Assembly: GCF_002102265.1 (NCBI RefSeq)
Contig: NZ_LQPG01000050.1
Coordinates: 33,380-97,379 of the forward strand
From: Mycolicibacter longobardus
GTDB lineage: Bacteria > Actinomycetota > Actinomycetes > Mycobacteriales > Mycobacteriaceae
DNA length: 64,000 nucleotides
Reading direction: 5' to 3'
In this document: piece after piece, positions 1-8,507 of the stretch
How positions within the stretch are numbered: the first letter of the stretch is position 1
How the letters are laid out: each line of letters begins with the position of its first letter
Notes under the pieces: model-generated
Told to the model about the DNA's origin: nothing
Seen by the model: only the letters and a program-made list of their open reading frames with translations
The model's database searches: none
Translations under genes and position numbers: made by a program

Positions 1-915
1 GTATATGTGTTCGGCTACTCGCAGAGCTCGGCGATGGCTTCGATGACGATGGAACAGCTCCACCATCAGGGCGTGTCGGCCGAGGACGTCCACTTCGTGC
101 TGGTGGGCAATTCCGCCAACCCCAATGGGGGCATTCTCCAGGCGCTCAACTTCTGGGGTGGGAACCTCACTTTTTGGAACGGGATGACCCTTGGTCACCC
201 CACTCCGGACTACTTCACCACCGATGTCTACACGATGGAATACGACGGCTACGCCGACTTTCCGCGGTATCCGCTGAACCTACTGGCATCCCTCAATGCC
301 GTCGCGGGCATGTTCTTGCTGCATAACGGACATTTCGGTCTGAGCGCCGACGACATCGCGAATGCCATCCAGCTGGAGACCACAGACCCCGACAGCCTCA
401 CCAACTACTACATGATCCCCACCGACTCCCTGCCGCTGCTGGACCTGTTGCGGCTCAACCCGATCTGGGGCAACCCGCTGGCTGCCCTGTTGGAACCCAG
501 CATGCGGATCCTGGTGAACCTGGGTTACGGCAGCCTCACCGAAGGCTGGAACCAGGGACCGGCCAACGTGCCCACCGCGCTCAGCCTCGAACTCCTGCCG
601 AGCCACATCAGCTGGGACGAGATCAACACCGCGCTGGCCAACGCCTGGAACGAAGGCGTCCAGGACGCGATCAGGGAACTGCAGAACCCGGCGACCTACG
701 TCACCGGGGCGTTCATGGAACAGGAGCCGTTCTCGACGTTGTGGAACGCCGCGCAACGCGTCTTCTTGGACATCCAGGATCCGATCCCGGCGTTCGGCGG
801 GTGGTTCGGCGGTTCGGCGCTGGCCACCGACCCGACGAGCCCCGTGGACGCGGGCGTGGACGGTCAACTCGATCTGTCCTGGCTCACCGATCTTTTCGGC
901 CTCGACACGGCCTGA
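1..915 (+). CDS. PE-PPE domain serine hydrolase, C-terminal part (5' end outside window)
   Basis: The reading frame is open from base 1 (the codons before the first ATG continue V-Y-V-F-G-Y-S), so this is the C-terminal 304 residues of a longer gene. The motif GYSQSS near the left edge is the GxSxS nucleophile elbow of the PE-PPE (alpha/beta hydrolase) domain found in mycobacterial secreted PE and PPE proteins and related lipase/esterase-like proteins. No glycine-rich repeat follows; the tail is an ordinary Asp/Leu-rich stretch ending GLDTA. The N-terminus (PE, PPE or signal peptide) cannot be seen. It lies 49 bases before the PGRS gene on the same strand, so the two may be co-transcribed and both exported. 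Family assignment is good; substrate is unknown. Confidence 0.8.
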   Translation, partial: VYVFGYSQSSAMASMTMEQLHHQGVSAEDVHFVLVGNSANPNGGILQALNFWGGNLTFWNGMTLGHPTPDYFTTDVYTMEYDGYADFPRYPLNLLASLNAVAGMFLLHNGHFGLSADDIANAIQLETTDPDSLTNYYMIPTDSLPLLDLLRLNPIWGNPLAALLEPSMRILVNLGYGSLTEGWNQGPANVPTALSLELLPSHISWDEINTALANAWNEGVQDAIRELQNPATYVTGAFMEQEPFSTLWNAAQRVFLDIQDPIPAFGGWFGGSALATDPTSPVDAGVDGQLDLSWLTDLFGLDTA

Positions 916-964
916 CACGCTCGGCCCAGCCCACCGGAGATTTGACGCAGAAAGGTCTACCGAA

Positions 965-2551
965 ATGAATCGTCGTCGCCGCAGGAACGGGCCGCGCAGT
1001 CGAGTCGCAAGCGGCCGTTTGGGCCGCGCCGTGGGTGGTGCAGCAGCAGCCTTGGCTCTGGCGTTGACACCACTGGCGGCGGCACCCTCGGCACGGGCCG
1101 ATTTCGACTTCATCGACCCCAGCACGTGGTTTGACCTGTCGGCGTTCGACCCGGTCGTCATCGACCCGGTCGATGTCGACCCGGTCGCCTTCGAGCCGGT
1201 CGCCTTTGACCCGGCCGACATCGGCATCGCCAGCGCCGATCCGATCGATATCGGCTCCGCCGAATTCGACTTCTTCGACCCGGTCGACTGGGCGATGCTC
1301 TACCAGGAGAACTTCTATCTCCCGATCCACGGCGCCCTTCAGGCCTGGACGCATGACGCCGGCAATCAGCTCACGATCGGCCTGATCAACACGCCGTGGG
1401 TCCTGATGTTCGGCCGGAACCTGATCGGCGACGGTATCGATGGCTTCACCGGCCGCAACACCTCGTTGTTCGGTTGGCTGGGTCTGGGCGACCTCGGTGA
1501 CGGTGGATTCCTGTTCGGCGACGGCGGCACCGGTGCGGCCGGTGTAGCCGGGATCAACGGCGGTGTGGGCGGTGACGGCGGAGATGCCGGATTGTTCGGC
1601 AACGGCGGCGCCGGCGGCCAGGGCGCCGCGGCCTACCTCGGCGCCAACGGCGTCGTGGTCGAGGCCGGGGACGGCGGCCAAGGCGGTTCCGGCGGCTGGT
1701 GGGCCGGCGATGGCGGCATCGGTGGTCAGGGCGGTACCGGCTTCCGCGACACCTTCGACGGCTCGTCGCTGGTGTCGCACGACGGTGGCACCGGCGGCGC
1801 GGGTGGCGACGCCATCGCCGGCTGGGGCTTCGGCGGAACCGGCGGCCGGGGAGGATCCGGCTGGGCCGGCATCAACGGCCCGGACGTGACCGCCTTGAAC
1901 GGCGGCGATGCCGGCAACGGCGGTGTCGGCGGCAACGCCGGTTGGTTCCTGGGTCTCAGCGGTAACGGCGGTGCCGGCGGGGTCGGTGGGGTCGGGGCGG
2001 CCGGCGCCGCCGGCACGGCTTCCCAGCCCATCGGCGGTCACGGTGGCAACGGCGGCGACGGCGGACAGGGCGGTGCGGCCGGAGCTCGTGGCGGGTGGCT
2101 CGGCGGGATCGGTCAGGTCGGCAGCGATGGCGACGGCGGAGCCGGTGGCGCCGGTGGTGCCGGGCTGAACAACCCGATGGGTACCGGGGGCCAGGGTGGC
2201 AACGGCGGCAACGGCGGCAACGGCGGCGCCGCAGGCGCCGGCTCGACCGGCGGGAACGGTGGTGTCGGTGGCGCCGGCGGTGCCGGCGGCAGTGGCCGCA
2301 TTGGTGCCGACGGCGGCGATGGCGGCGACGGCGGCGCAGCGGCCGGCCAGGCAGGCGCTTCCGGCGGCCGCGGTGGTGCCGGTGGCAACGGCGGCAACGG
2401 CAGCGTCGGTGCCGGCGGCGACGGCGGCGACGGCGGTGACGGCGGAGCTACCGGCGGTGTGCCCGGTGGCCCCGGCCAGCCCGGCGAGGCGAACGTGGGC
2501 GGGACCGGTGGTGCCGGCGGTGCCGGCGGCGAGCCCGGCGCGCCCGCCTAG
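965..2551 (+). CDS. secreted PGRS-repeat protein with a signal peptide instead of a PE domain
   Basis: 528 residues. An AGAAAGG ribosome site precedes ATG 965. Residues 1 to about 46 form a long signal peptide: basic start (MNRRRRR), hydrophobic Ala/Leu core, and an SARA-DF cleavage site. There is no PE domain and no YxxxD/E-type ESX signal helix pair. Residues about 50-85 are an acidic run with period five (DPVVI, DPVDV, DPVAF, EPVAF, DPADI). A short unique region with FYLPIHGALQAW and GFTGRNTSLFGWLG follows, the last resembling the linker that precedes PGRS repeats. From about residue 175 to the end the protein is GGxGGx repeats typical of PGRS. Known PE-PGRS proteins are type VII substrates; this one looks Sec- or Tat-exported, which is inference. 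Function unknown. Confidence 0.8.
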   Translation: MNRRRRRNGPRSRVASGRLGRAVGGAAAALALALTPLAAAPSARADFDFIDPSTWFDLSAFDPVVIDPVDVDPVAFEPVAFDPADIGIASADPIDIGSAEFDFFDPVDWAMLYQENFYLPIHGALQAWTHDAGNQLTIGLINTPWVLMFGRNLIGDGIDGFTGRNTSLFGWLGLGDLGDGGFLFGDGGTGAAGVAGINGGVGGDGGDAGLFGNGGAGGQGAAAYLGANGVVVEAGDGGQGGSGGWWAGDGGIGGQGGTGFRDTFDGSSLVSHDGGTGGAGGDAIAGWGFGGTGGRGGSGWAGINGPDVTALNGGDAGNGGVGGNAGWFLGLSGNGGAGGVGGVGAAGAAGTASQPIGGHGGNGGDGGQGGAAGARGGWLGGIGQVGSDGDGGAGGAGGAGLNNPMGTGGQGGNGGNGGNGGAAGAGSTGGNGGVGGAGGAGGSGRIGADGGDGGDGGAAAGQAGASGGRGGAGGNGGNGSVGAGGDGGDGGDGGATGGVPGGPGQPGEANVGGTGGAGGAGGEPGAPA

Positions 2552-2571
2552 CGCCGTCGGTATGTAATCGT

Positions 2572-3993
2572 GTGGGGGTGAGCACGGCGATCGTGGTGGG
2601 CGGCGGGCCCAACGGGCTCGCCGCCGCGGTCACCCTGGCGCAGCACGGCGTGCAGGTCACCGTGCTCGAGGCCGCCGACACGGTCGGTGGCGGTGCGCGC
2701 AGCAGCGAGGCCATCGTGCCGGGCCTGCTGCACGACGACTGTTCGGCGATTCACCCGATGGCGGTCGGCTCGCCGTTTCTGTCCGGCCTGGATCTGGAGC
2801 GCCACGGCCTGCAGTGGCGCCGGCCGCAGGTCGACTGCGCTCATCCACTCGACGACGGCAGCGCCGGGGTGCTGTACCGCTCCGTCGAGCAGACCGCCGC
2901 CGGCCTGGGCCGTGACGGCCGCCGATGGCGCCGGCTGTTCGAGCGCCCGGTCGCCCGGTTCGACGCGCTCAACGAGGACATCATGGGTCCGTTGTTGCGC
3001 CTGCCCCACCATCCGCTGATGCTGGCCCGGTTCGGTGCGCCCACGACGTTGCCCGCTTCGGCATTGGCCCGCTGGTTCGCCACCGAGCAGGCCCGGGCGC
3101 TGTTCACCGGCGTGGCCGCACACGCGTTTCGGCCGCTGCATTACCCGATGACCTCGGCGATCGGGCTGGGCATCCTCACCGCCGGGCACCGGCACGGTTG
3201 GGCGGTTGCCGCCGGTGGGTCACAGGCGATCACCAACGCCATGAGCGCGGTGCTGACCGAACTCGGCGGCAGCATCGAAACCGGGGTGCGCGTGCAGTCC
3301 GCGTCGCAGCTGCCGCCGGCCGACGCGACGCTGTTCGATCTGGCCCCCGACGCGGTGGCCCGTATCCTCGGAGACCGGCTGCCGGGCAGGGTGGCTCGTG
3401 CCTACCGCCGATTCCGGCGCGGGCCGGGTGCGTTCAAAGTCGACTTCGCCGTCGAGGGCGGCGTGCCGTGGACCAACCCCGACGCCCGGCTTGCCGGCAC
3501 CGTCCACCTGGCGGGCACGCACCGCGAACTGGCCGCCACCGAACGCGACGTTCACGCCGGCCGCATGCCCGAGCGGCCCTTCGTCCTGGTCGGTCAGCAG
3601 TATCTGGCCGACCCACAACGATCCGTCGGCAGTATCCACCCGCTGTGGACGTATGCCCATGTGCCCAACGGCTACACCGGCGACGCCACCGCGGCGATCA
3701 CCGCCCAGATCGAGCGGTTCGCACCCGGATTCCGCGACCGCGTCGTCGGCTACACCGTGCGCAGTACCACCGACATGGCGATCTACAACCCCAACTTTGC
3801 CGGCGGTGACATCATGACCGGCGCAAAAGACCTCCGCCAGTTGACCTTTGGCCCGCGCGTGACGCTGTCCCCGTACAGCACCGGAATACCCGGCACCTAC
3901 ATCTGCTCGGCGGCCACCCCTCCGGGGCCGGGAGCGCACGGGATGTGCGGCGTCAACGCCGCGCACCTCGCGCTGGGGCAGCTGCAGGGGTAG
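2572..3993 (+). CDS. FAD-dependent oxidoreductase of the phytoene-desaturase-like family
   Basis: 473 residues from GTG 2572 (a second GTG at 2578 is an equally possible start). The N-terminus has the dinucleotide-binding pattern VVGGGPNGLAAAV followed about 20 residues later by an acidic residue in VLEAADTVGGGARS, the FAD-binding signature shared by carotenoid desaturases and related amine-oxidase-like flavoproteins. A C-terminal GIPGTYICSAATPPGPGAHGMCG segment matches the second FAD-contacting region of the same family. No carotenoid genes are next to it, so the true substrate is unknown. It begins 20 bases after the PGRS stop and is separated from amt by a small hairpin and a GlnR-type site. 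It is not part of the conserved block to the right. Confidence 0.75.
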   Translation: MGVSTAIVVGGGPNGLAAAVTLAQHGVQVTVLEAADTVGGGARSSEAIVPGLLHDDCSAIHPMAVGSPFLSGLDLERHGLQWRRPQVDCAHPLDDGSAGVLYRSVEQTAAGLGRDGRRWRRLFERPVARFDALNEDIMGPLLRLPHHPLMLARFGAPTTLPASALARWFATEQARALFTGVAAHAFRPLHYPMTSAIGLGILTAGHRHGWAVAAGGSQAITNAMSAVLTELGGSIETGVRVQSASQLPPADATLFDLAPDAVARILGDRLPGRVARAYRRFRRGPGAFKVDFAVEGGVPWTNPDARLAGTVHLAGTHRELAATERDVHAGRMPERPFVLVGQQYLADPQRSVGSIHPLWTYAHVPNGYTGDATAAITAQIERFAPGFRDRVVGYTVRSTTDMAIYNPNFAGGDIMTGAKDLRQLTFGPRVTLSPYSTGIPGTYICSAATPPGPGAHGMCGVNAAHLALGQLQG

Positions 3994-4023
3994 GCGCGTC
4001 CGGGTCGGGACTTCGATCCTCGA

Positions 4024-4040
4024 CAGGCCTTTCGGGCCTG
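4024..4040 (+). terminator. small hairpin after the oxidoreductase gene
   Basis: CAGGCC (4024-4029) pairs with GGCCTG (4035-4040) around a five-base loop, 30 bases after the stop codon. No U-run follows, as is common for mycobacterial intrinsic terminators. It sits just before the amt regulatory region, so insulating amt is a sensible role. The stem is short, hence modest confidence. Confidence 0.4.
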
Positions 4041-4057
4041 GCTGTTGTGAGCAGCTG

Positions 4058-4095
4058 GTCACATATCCGAAACAGTGTGGCGCCCGTGCCGAAAC
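4058..4095 (+). promoter_or_regulatory. GlnR-type operator upstream of amt
   Basis: GTCAC (4058-4062), six bases, GAAAC (4069-4073), six bases, GCGCC (4080-4084), six bases, GAAAC (4091-4095). The 5-6-5-6-5-6-5 spacing and three of the four pentamers fit the actinobacterial GlnR box arrangement (gTnAC-n6-GAAAC repeated). It lies 75 bases before the amt start codon. GlnR is the known activator of amt-glnB-glnD in mycobacteria, so this is a well-placed nitrogen-limitation site. Confidence 0.8.
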
Positions 4096-4169
4096 AACTG
4101 TTGCCCATGGTTTTACCAGGTTGGTTTCAGGTGGCCGGCCATCGATGGGCGGCGGAGGAGGTTGGGTGC

Positions 4170-5648
4170 ATGGATCGGTTCCCGGCGATGGGAGTACCCG
4201 ACACCGGCGACACCGCCTGGATGCTGATCAGTTCCGCGCTGGTGCTGTTGATGACGCCGGGACTGGCCTTCTTCTACGGCGGCATGGTCCGCGCCAAGAG
4301 CGTCCTGAACATGATCATGATGAGCATCAGCGCCATGGGCGTGGTGACAGTGCTGTGGGTGCTCTACGGCTTCTCGCTGGCTTTCGGCGATGATGTCGGC
4401 AACCTGGCCGGCAACCCCACCGACTATTGGGGCCTCAAGGGCCTCATCGGGGTGAACGCGGTCGCCGCTGACCCGGTCAGCGGTGCGCCCGCAGTCGAGA
4501 TTCCGGTGGTCGGTACGGTGCCGCAGACCGTATTCGTGGGGTTTCAGCTGATGTTCGGCATCATCACGGTCGCGTTGATCTCCGGGGCGGTGGCCGACCG
4601 GTTGAAGTTCGGCAGTTGGCTGTTGTTCGCCGCGGTGTGGGTGAGTTTCGTGTACTTCCCGGTTGCGCACTGGGTCTTCGCATTCGACGAGACCACCGCG
4701 GCGCACGGCGGCTGGATCGCCAACAAACTTCATGCCATCGACTTTGCGGGCGGCACCGCAGTCCACATCAACGCCGGCGTCGCCGCTCTGGTGCTGGCGA
4801 CCATCCTCGGCAGACGTCAGGGGTGGCCGACACCACCGGTACGGCCGCACAATCTGCCGTTGGTGATGCTCGGCGCCGGTCTGCTGTGGTTCGGCTGGTA
4901 CGGATTCAACGCCGGGTCGGCGGTCAGCGCCAACGGCGTCGCCGGTTCGACATTCATCATCACCACCGTCGGTGCCGCCGCCGCGATGCTGGGCTGGCTG
5001 CTCGCCGAGCGAATCCGCGACGGCCACGCCACCTCGTTGGGTGCGGCGTCGGGAATCGTGGCAGGGCTGGTGGCGATCACCCCGTCGTGTGCGTCGGTCA
5101 ATGTCGTGGGCGCGCTGATCGTCGGCGCGGTTGCCGGTGTCGCCTGCGCGCTGGCCGTGGGCTTGAAATACCGCTTCGGATTTGATGATTCACTTGACGT
5201 CGTCGGGGTGCACCTGGTCGGAGGCCTCGTCGGAACCCTGCTGGTGGGATTCTTGGCGGCGCCGGGGACCGCGGCCATCGCCGGAGTCTCCGGAGTGTCG
5301 CCCGGCCTGTTCTACGGCGGCGGTGGGCATCAGCTGTGGTGCCAGACCGTCGGCGCGCTCAGTGTCGCGACCTATTCGGCCATCGCAACGGCCGTGATCG
5401 CGTTGTCGCTCAAATACACCGTCGGACTGCGGCTGGGTCCCGAGGACGAAGCCGCCGGCATCGACGAAGCCCAACACGCCGAAGGCGGTTACGACTTCGC
5501 GGTTGCCGGCGTTCCGGTTCCCGCGCTCTTCGCCGAGGAGAGGAGGGAGACAGATGAAGCTGATCACCGCGATCGTCAAGCCGTTCACGCTGGAGGACAT
5601 CAAGACTGGATTGGAACAGGCCGGAGTGCTGGGGATGACGGTCAGTGA
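4170..5648 (+). CDS. amt: ammonium transporter Amt
   Basis: 492 residues from ATG 4170, chosen because GGAGGAGG lies eight bases upstream; the frame extends further 5' but without family similarity. The protein has the eleven-helix Amt/MEP/Rh pattern: the N-terminal FFYGGMVRAKS motif, the first pore histidine in GTAVHINAG, the GFNAGSA turn, and the second pore histidine in VVGVHLVGG. It conducts ammonium/ammonia across the inner membrane and is gated by PII. The family usually ends near the sequence HAEGGYDF; here the frame runs on for about 45 more residues, the last 95 bases overlapping glnB in another frame. A GlnR box precedes it. Operon amt-glnB-glnD. Confidence 0.95.
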   Translation: MDRFPAMGVPDTGDTAWMLISSALVLLMTPGLAFFYGGMVRAKSVLNMIMMSISAMGVVTVLWVLYGFSLAFGDDVGNLAGNPTDYWGLKGLIGVNAVAADPVSGAPAVEIPVVGTVPQTVFVGFQLMFGIITVALISGAVADRLKFGSWLLFAAVWVSFVYFPVAHWVFAFDETTAAHGGWIANKLHAIDFAGGTAVHINAGVAALVLATILGRRQGWPTPPVRPHNLPLVMLGAGLLWFGWYGFNAGSAVSANGVAGSTFIITTVGAAAAMLGWLLAERIRDGHATSLGAASGIVAGLVAITPSCASVNVVGALIVGAVAGVACALAVGLKYRFGFDDSLDVVGVHLVGGLVGTLLVGFLAAPGTAAIAGVSGVSPGLFYGGGGHQLWCQTVGALSVATYSAIATAVIALSLKYTVGLRLGPEDEAAGIDEAQHAEGGYDFAVAGVPVPALFAEERRETDEADHRDRQAVHAGGHQDWIGTGRSAGDDGQ

Positions 5649-5892
5649 AGTTCAGGGCTACGGCCGCCAGAAAGGTCATACCGAGGTCTATCGGGGGGCG
5701 GAGTACTCCGTTGATTTCGTGCCCAAGGTGCGGATCGAGGTGCTGGTCGACGACTTCGCGGCGGACAAGATCGTGGACATCATTGTGCGAGCCGCACATA
5801 CCGGCAAGATCGGCGACGGCAAAGTATGGGTCAGCCCGGTCGAGACGGTGCTGCGGGTGCGGACGGGCGAGCGCGGACCCGATGCCATATGA
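5554..5892 (+). CDS. glnB: nitrogen regulatory protein PII
   Basis: 112 residues, the standard PII length, from ATG 5554 behind AGGAGGGAGA. It begins MKLITAIVKPF and carries the T-loop GYGRQKGHTEVYRGAEY with the modifiable Tyr51, the B-loop TGKIGDGK and the C-terminal RTGERG. PII senses ATP/ADP and 2-oxoglutarate and controls Amt by inserting its T-loop. In actinobacteria Tyr51 is adenylylated by GlnD. It starts inside the 3' end of amt and is followed 36 bases later by the shortened glnD, so the modification side of the system may be altered. Confidence 0.96.
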   Translation: MKLITAIVKPFTLEDIKTGLEQAGVLGMTVSEVQGYGRQKGHTEVYRGAEYSVDFVPKVRIEVLVDDFAADKIVDIIVRAAHTGKIGDGKVWVSPVETVLRVRTGERGPDAI

Positions 5893-5928
5893 GACTCGGC
5901 ACGAGTTGAGCAACGGTGGGCTTCGACG

Positions 5929-6885
5929 ATGTACTGCGACGCGGATCCGGTCTCACGGTCAAACCCAACTGATTGCACGGCAATCGGTTTAGCCCGAGCG
6001 CGGGCAGAGCTGCGCTGCCGCACGCCGGATCAGCTGAGTTCGGCTGCACTGCGTGAAGCGTGGCGACGGCTGCACGAAACGTGGCTGGCCGCCAAGGCTG
6101 CGGAGATAGGCATTGCCACCGCCAGCGGATTCGCCATCGTCGCGACCGGCTCACTGGCCCGCTACGAAATGTTGCCCTACTCCGACTTGGACCTGTTGTT
6201 GCTGCACGACGATATGCCGGCCGAGACCGTCGAGAAGGTCGCGGAGCTGCTGTGGTACCCGCTGTGGGATGTCAACGCTCGTCTGGACCACAGCGTGCGC
6301 ACCGTGGCCGAGGCGCTGAAGGTCGCCGACGCAGATATCTTCGTGGATCTGGGGTTGTTGGACGCACGCCATATCGTCGGGGATGAGCGGCTGTCGGTTC
6401 GGCTCCTCGACGGGGTGCGGAACCAGTGGCGGCATGGAATCCGTTCGCGCTACGACGAACTCGTCGAATCGACGCAGTCGCGGTGGCGACGCTGCGGCGA
6501 CATCGCGGATCGAGTCGAGCCCGACGTGAAAAGCGGGCATGGCGGCCTGCGGGATGTTCAGCTGCTTGACGCCCTGTCTGCCGCAGATCTCGCCGACAGC
6601 TTCACCGCCCGCGGACCGGGCCACGGCAGGGGCTCGGTTCGGGGAGCCCGCCGAACCCTGCTGGATGTCCGCACCGAGATACATCGCACGTCCGGCCGCG
6701 AGAATGACGTGCTGAGGGCCCAGGACGCCGACGAGATCAGCATCGCCCTGCGTTTCGGTGGCAGCTTCGACCTGATACGCCGGGTGTCGGATGCGGCGAA
6801 CACCATCAGCGACCGGGTCGACGCCGCCTTGCGGGCCGCCGCCGACGCATTGCGGCGTTGTGGGATGTCGGCTATGCGGGTGTGA
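5929..6885 (+). pseudogene. glnD: C-terminally truncated PII nucleotidyltransferase GlnD
   Basis: Only 318 residues from ATG 5929 against roughly 800 in the family. Present: N-terminal helices, the nucleotidyltransferase core with G74-S75 and D86/D88 in TGSLARYEMLPYSDLD, the DIFVDLGLLDARHI and DVKSGHGGLRDVQLLDAL motifs, and the start of the following helical domain. Missing: the HD domain that removes the modification and both ACT domains that sense glutamine. After the stop, a different frame (6886-6932) reads KRVDEAEVAFA, which resembles the family sequence expected next, suggesting a frameshift plus deletion; ffh then starts at 6955. It may be a dead gene or a still-active transferase without reversal or glutamine control. 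Typed pseudogene because more than half the protein is absent. Confidence 0.75.
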
Positions 6886-6942
6886 AGAGGGTGGACGAGG
6901 CCGAGGTCGCCTTCGCCTGCCCGCAGGTTATGTGACCAGTTA

Positions 6943-6948
6943 TAGGCT
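6943..6948 (+). promoter_or_regulatory. -10 hexamer TAGGCT for leaderless ffh
   Basis: TAGGCT is followed by six bases and then the GTG start at 6955, with no ribosome binding site between. This is the standard layout of a mycobacterial leaderless transcript. Confidence 0.6.
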
Positions 6949-6954
6949 GGCTGC

Positions 6955-8505
6955 GTGTTTGAATCGCTCTCCGACCGGTTGACCGGCGCCCTGCAGGGGC
7001 TGCGCAGCAAGGGGCGTCTCACTGACGCCGATATCGATGCCACCGCCCGGGAGATCCGGCTGGCCCTGCTGGAAGCCGATGTGTCGCTTCCGGTGGTACG
7101 GGCCTTCATCGGCCGGATCAAGGACCGGGCCAAGGGCGCCGAGGTCTCCGGTGCGCTGAACCCGGCCCAGCAGGTGGTCAAGATCGTCAACGAGGAGCTC
7201 ATCGGCATCCTCGGTGGTCAGACGCGGCAGCTGGCGTTCGCCAAGACCCCGCCGACGGTCATCATGCTGGCCGGTCTGCAGGGCGCGGGTAAGACCACCC
7301 TGGCCGGCAAACTGGCCACCTGGCTGCGCGGCCAGGGCCACACTCCACTGCTGGTGGCCTGCGACCTGCAACGCCCCGGCGCGGTCAACCAGCTGCAGGT
7401 CGTCGGGGAACGCGCCGGGGTCGCGGTGTTCGCCCCGCACCCGGGCACTTCGGCCGCCGGTGCCGCCGACGCCCCGGGTGACCCGGTCGCCGTCGCCGCC
7501 GCCGGTCTGGCCGAGGCCAAGGCCAAGCACTTCGACGTCGTGATCGTCGACACCGCCGGGCGCCTGGGCATCGACCAGGAGATGATGGCCCAGGCCGCCG
7601 CCATCCGGGACGCGGTCAACCCCGACGAGGTGCTGTTCGTTCTGGACGCCATGATCGGCCAGGACGCCGTCACCACCGCCGATGCGTTCCGCGAAGGCGT
7701 GGGCTTCACCGGGGTGGTGCTGACCAAGCTCGACGGCGACGCCCGCGGCGGTGCGGCGCTGTCGGTGCGGGAAGTCACCGGAGTCCCGATCCTGTTCGCC
7801 TCCACCGGGGAGAAGCTGGAGGACTTCGACGTCTTCCACCCGGACCGGATGGCCAGCCGCATCCTGGGCATGGGCGACGTGCTGAGCCTGATCGAGCAGG
7901 CCGAACAGGTCTTCGACGCCCAGAAGGCCGAGGAGGCCGCGGCCAAGATCGGCTCCGGCGAGCTCACCTTGGAGGACTTCCTCGAGCAGATGCTGGCGAT
8001 CCGCAAGATGGGCCCGATCGGCAACCTGCTGGGCATGCTGCCCGGCGCGGGCCAGATGAAGGACGCGCTGGCCGCTGTCGACGACAGTCACCTGGACCGC
8101 CTGCAGGCCATCATCCGCGGCATGACCCCGGCCGAGCGGGCCGACCCGAAGATCATCAACGCCTCCCGGCGGTTGCGCATCGCCAACGGCTCCGGGGTGA
8201 GCGTCTCGGAGGTCAACCAGCTCGTCGACCGGTTCTTCGAGGCCCGCAAGATGATGTCGTCGATGATGGGCGGCATGGGCCTGCCCGGGCTCGGCCGCAA
8301 GAGCGCCAGCCGTAAGGCCAAGGGCAAGAACGCCAAGAAGGGCAAGAAGCGTGGGCCCACTCCGCCGAAGGCGCGGGGCCTGTTCGGTCCCGGGATGCCG
8401 GCCGGTTTCCCCGACCTGTCCCAGATGCCGGAAGGACTCAACGAACTGCCGCCGGGGCTGGCCGATTTCGACCTGTCCAAGCTGAACTTCCCGGGCCAGA
8501 AGTAA
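6955..8505 (+). CDS. ffh: signal recognition particle protein Ffh (SRP54)
   Basis: 516 residues from GTG 6955. The N-domain helix bundle (residues 1-95) is followed by the NG GTPase with P-loop GLQGAGKTT, the DLQRPGAVNQL motif, DTAGR and TKLDGDARGG. The methionine-rich M domain has residues such as RKMMSSMMGGMG, then a basic KGKNAKKGKKR segment and a C-terminal Pro/Leu tail. It binds 4.5S RNA and signal sequences and delivers ribosomes to FtsY at the membrane. It lies where the mycobacterial block expects it. The amidohydrolase gene starts two bases after its stop. Confidence 0.97.
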   Translation: MFESLSDRLTGALQGLRSKGRLTDADIDATAREIRLALLEADVSLPVVRAFIGRIKDRAKGAEVSGALNPAQQVVKIVNEELIGILGGQTRQLAFAKTPPTVIMLAGLQGAGKTTLAGKLATWLRGQGHTPLLVACDLQRPGAVNQLQVVGERAGVAVFAPHPGTSAAGAADAPGDPVAVAAAGLAEAKAKHFDVVIVDTAGRLGIDQEMMAQAAAIRDAVNPDEVLFVLDAMIGQDAVTTADAFREGVGFTGVVLTKLDGDARGGAALSVREVTGVPILFASTGEKLEDFDVFHPDRMASRILGMGDVLSLIEQAEQVFDAQKAEEAAAKIGSGELTLEDFLEQMLAIRKMGPIGNLLGMLPGAGQMKDALAAVDDSHLDRLQAIIRGMTPAERADPKIINASRRLRIANGSGVSVSEVNQLVDRFFEARKMMSSMMGGMGLPGLGRKSASRKAKGKNAKKGKKRGPTPPKARGLFGPGMPAGFPDLSQMPEGLNELPPGLADFDLSKLNFPGQK

Positions 8506-8507
8506 CT

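Noticed and set aside
280..2041. Long minus-strand open frames opposite the PE-PPE and PGRS genes
   Set aside because: They are low-complexity mirror translations of GC-rich coding DNA on the other strand, without domain signatures or start signals.
1500..2551. Dense short repeats that could look like a CRISPR or satellite array
   Set aside because: The repeats stay in one reading frame and encode GGxGG units of a PGRS protein; there are no equal-length spacers.
2561..2572. Leaderless -10 hexamer before the FAD oxidoreductase
   Set aside because: TATGTAAT looks like a -10 but no frame of it gives TANNNT at 6-8 bases from either GTG, so it was not listed as a promoter.
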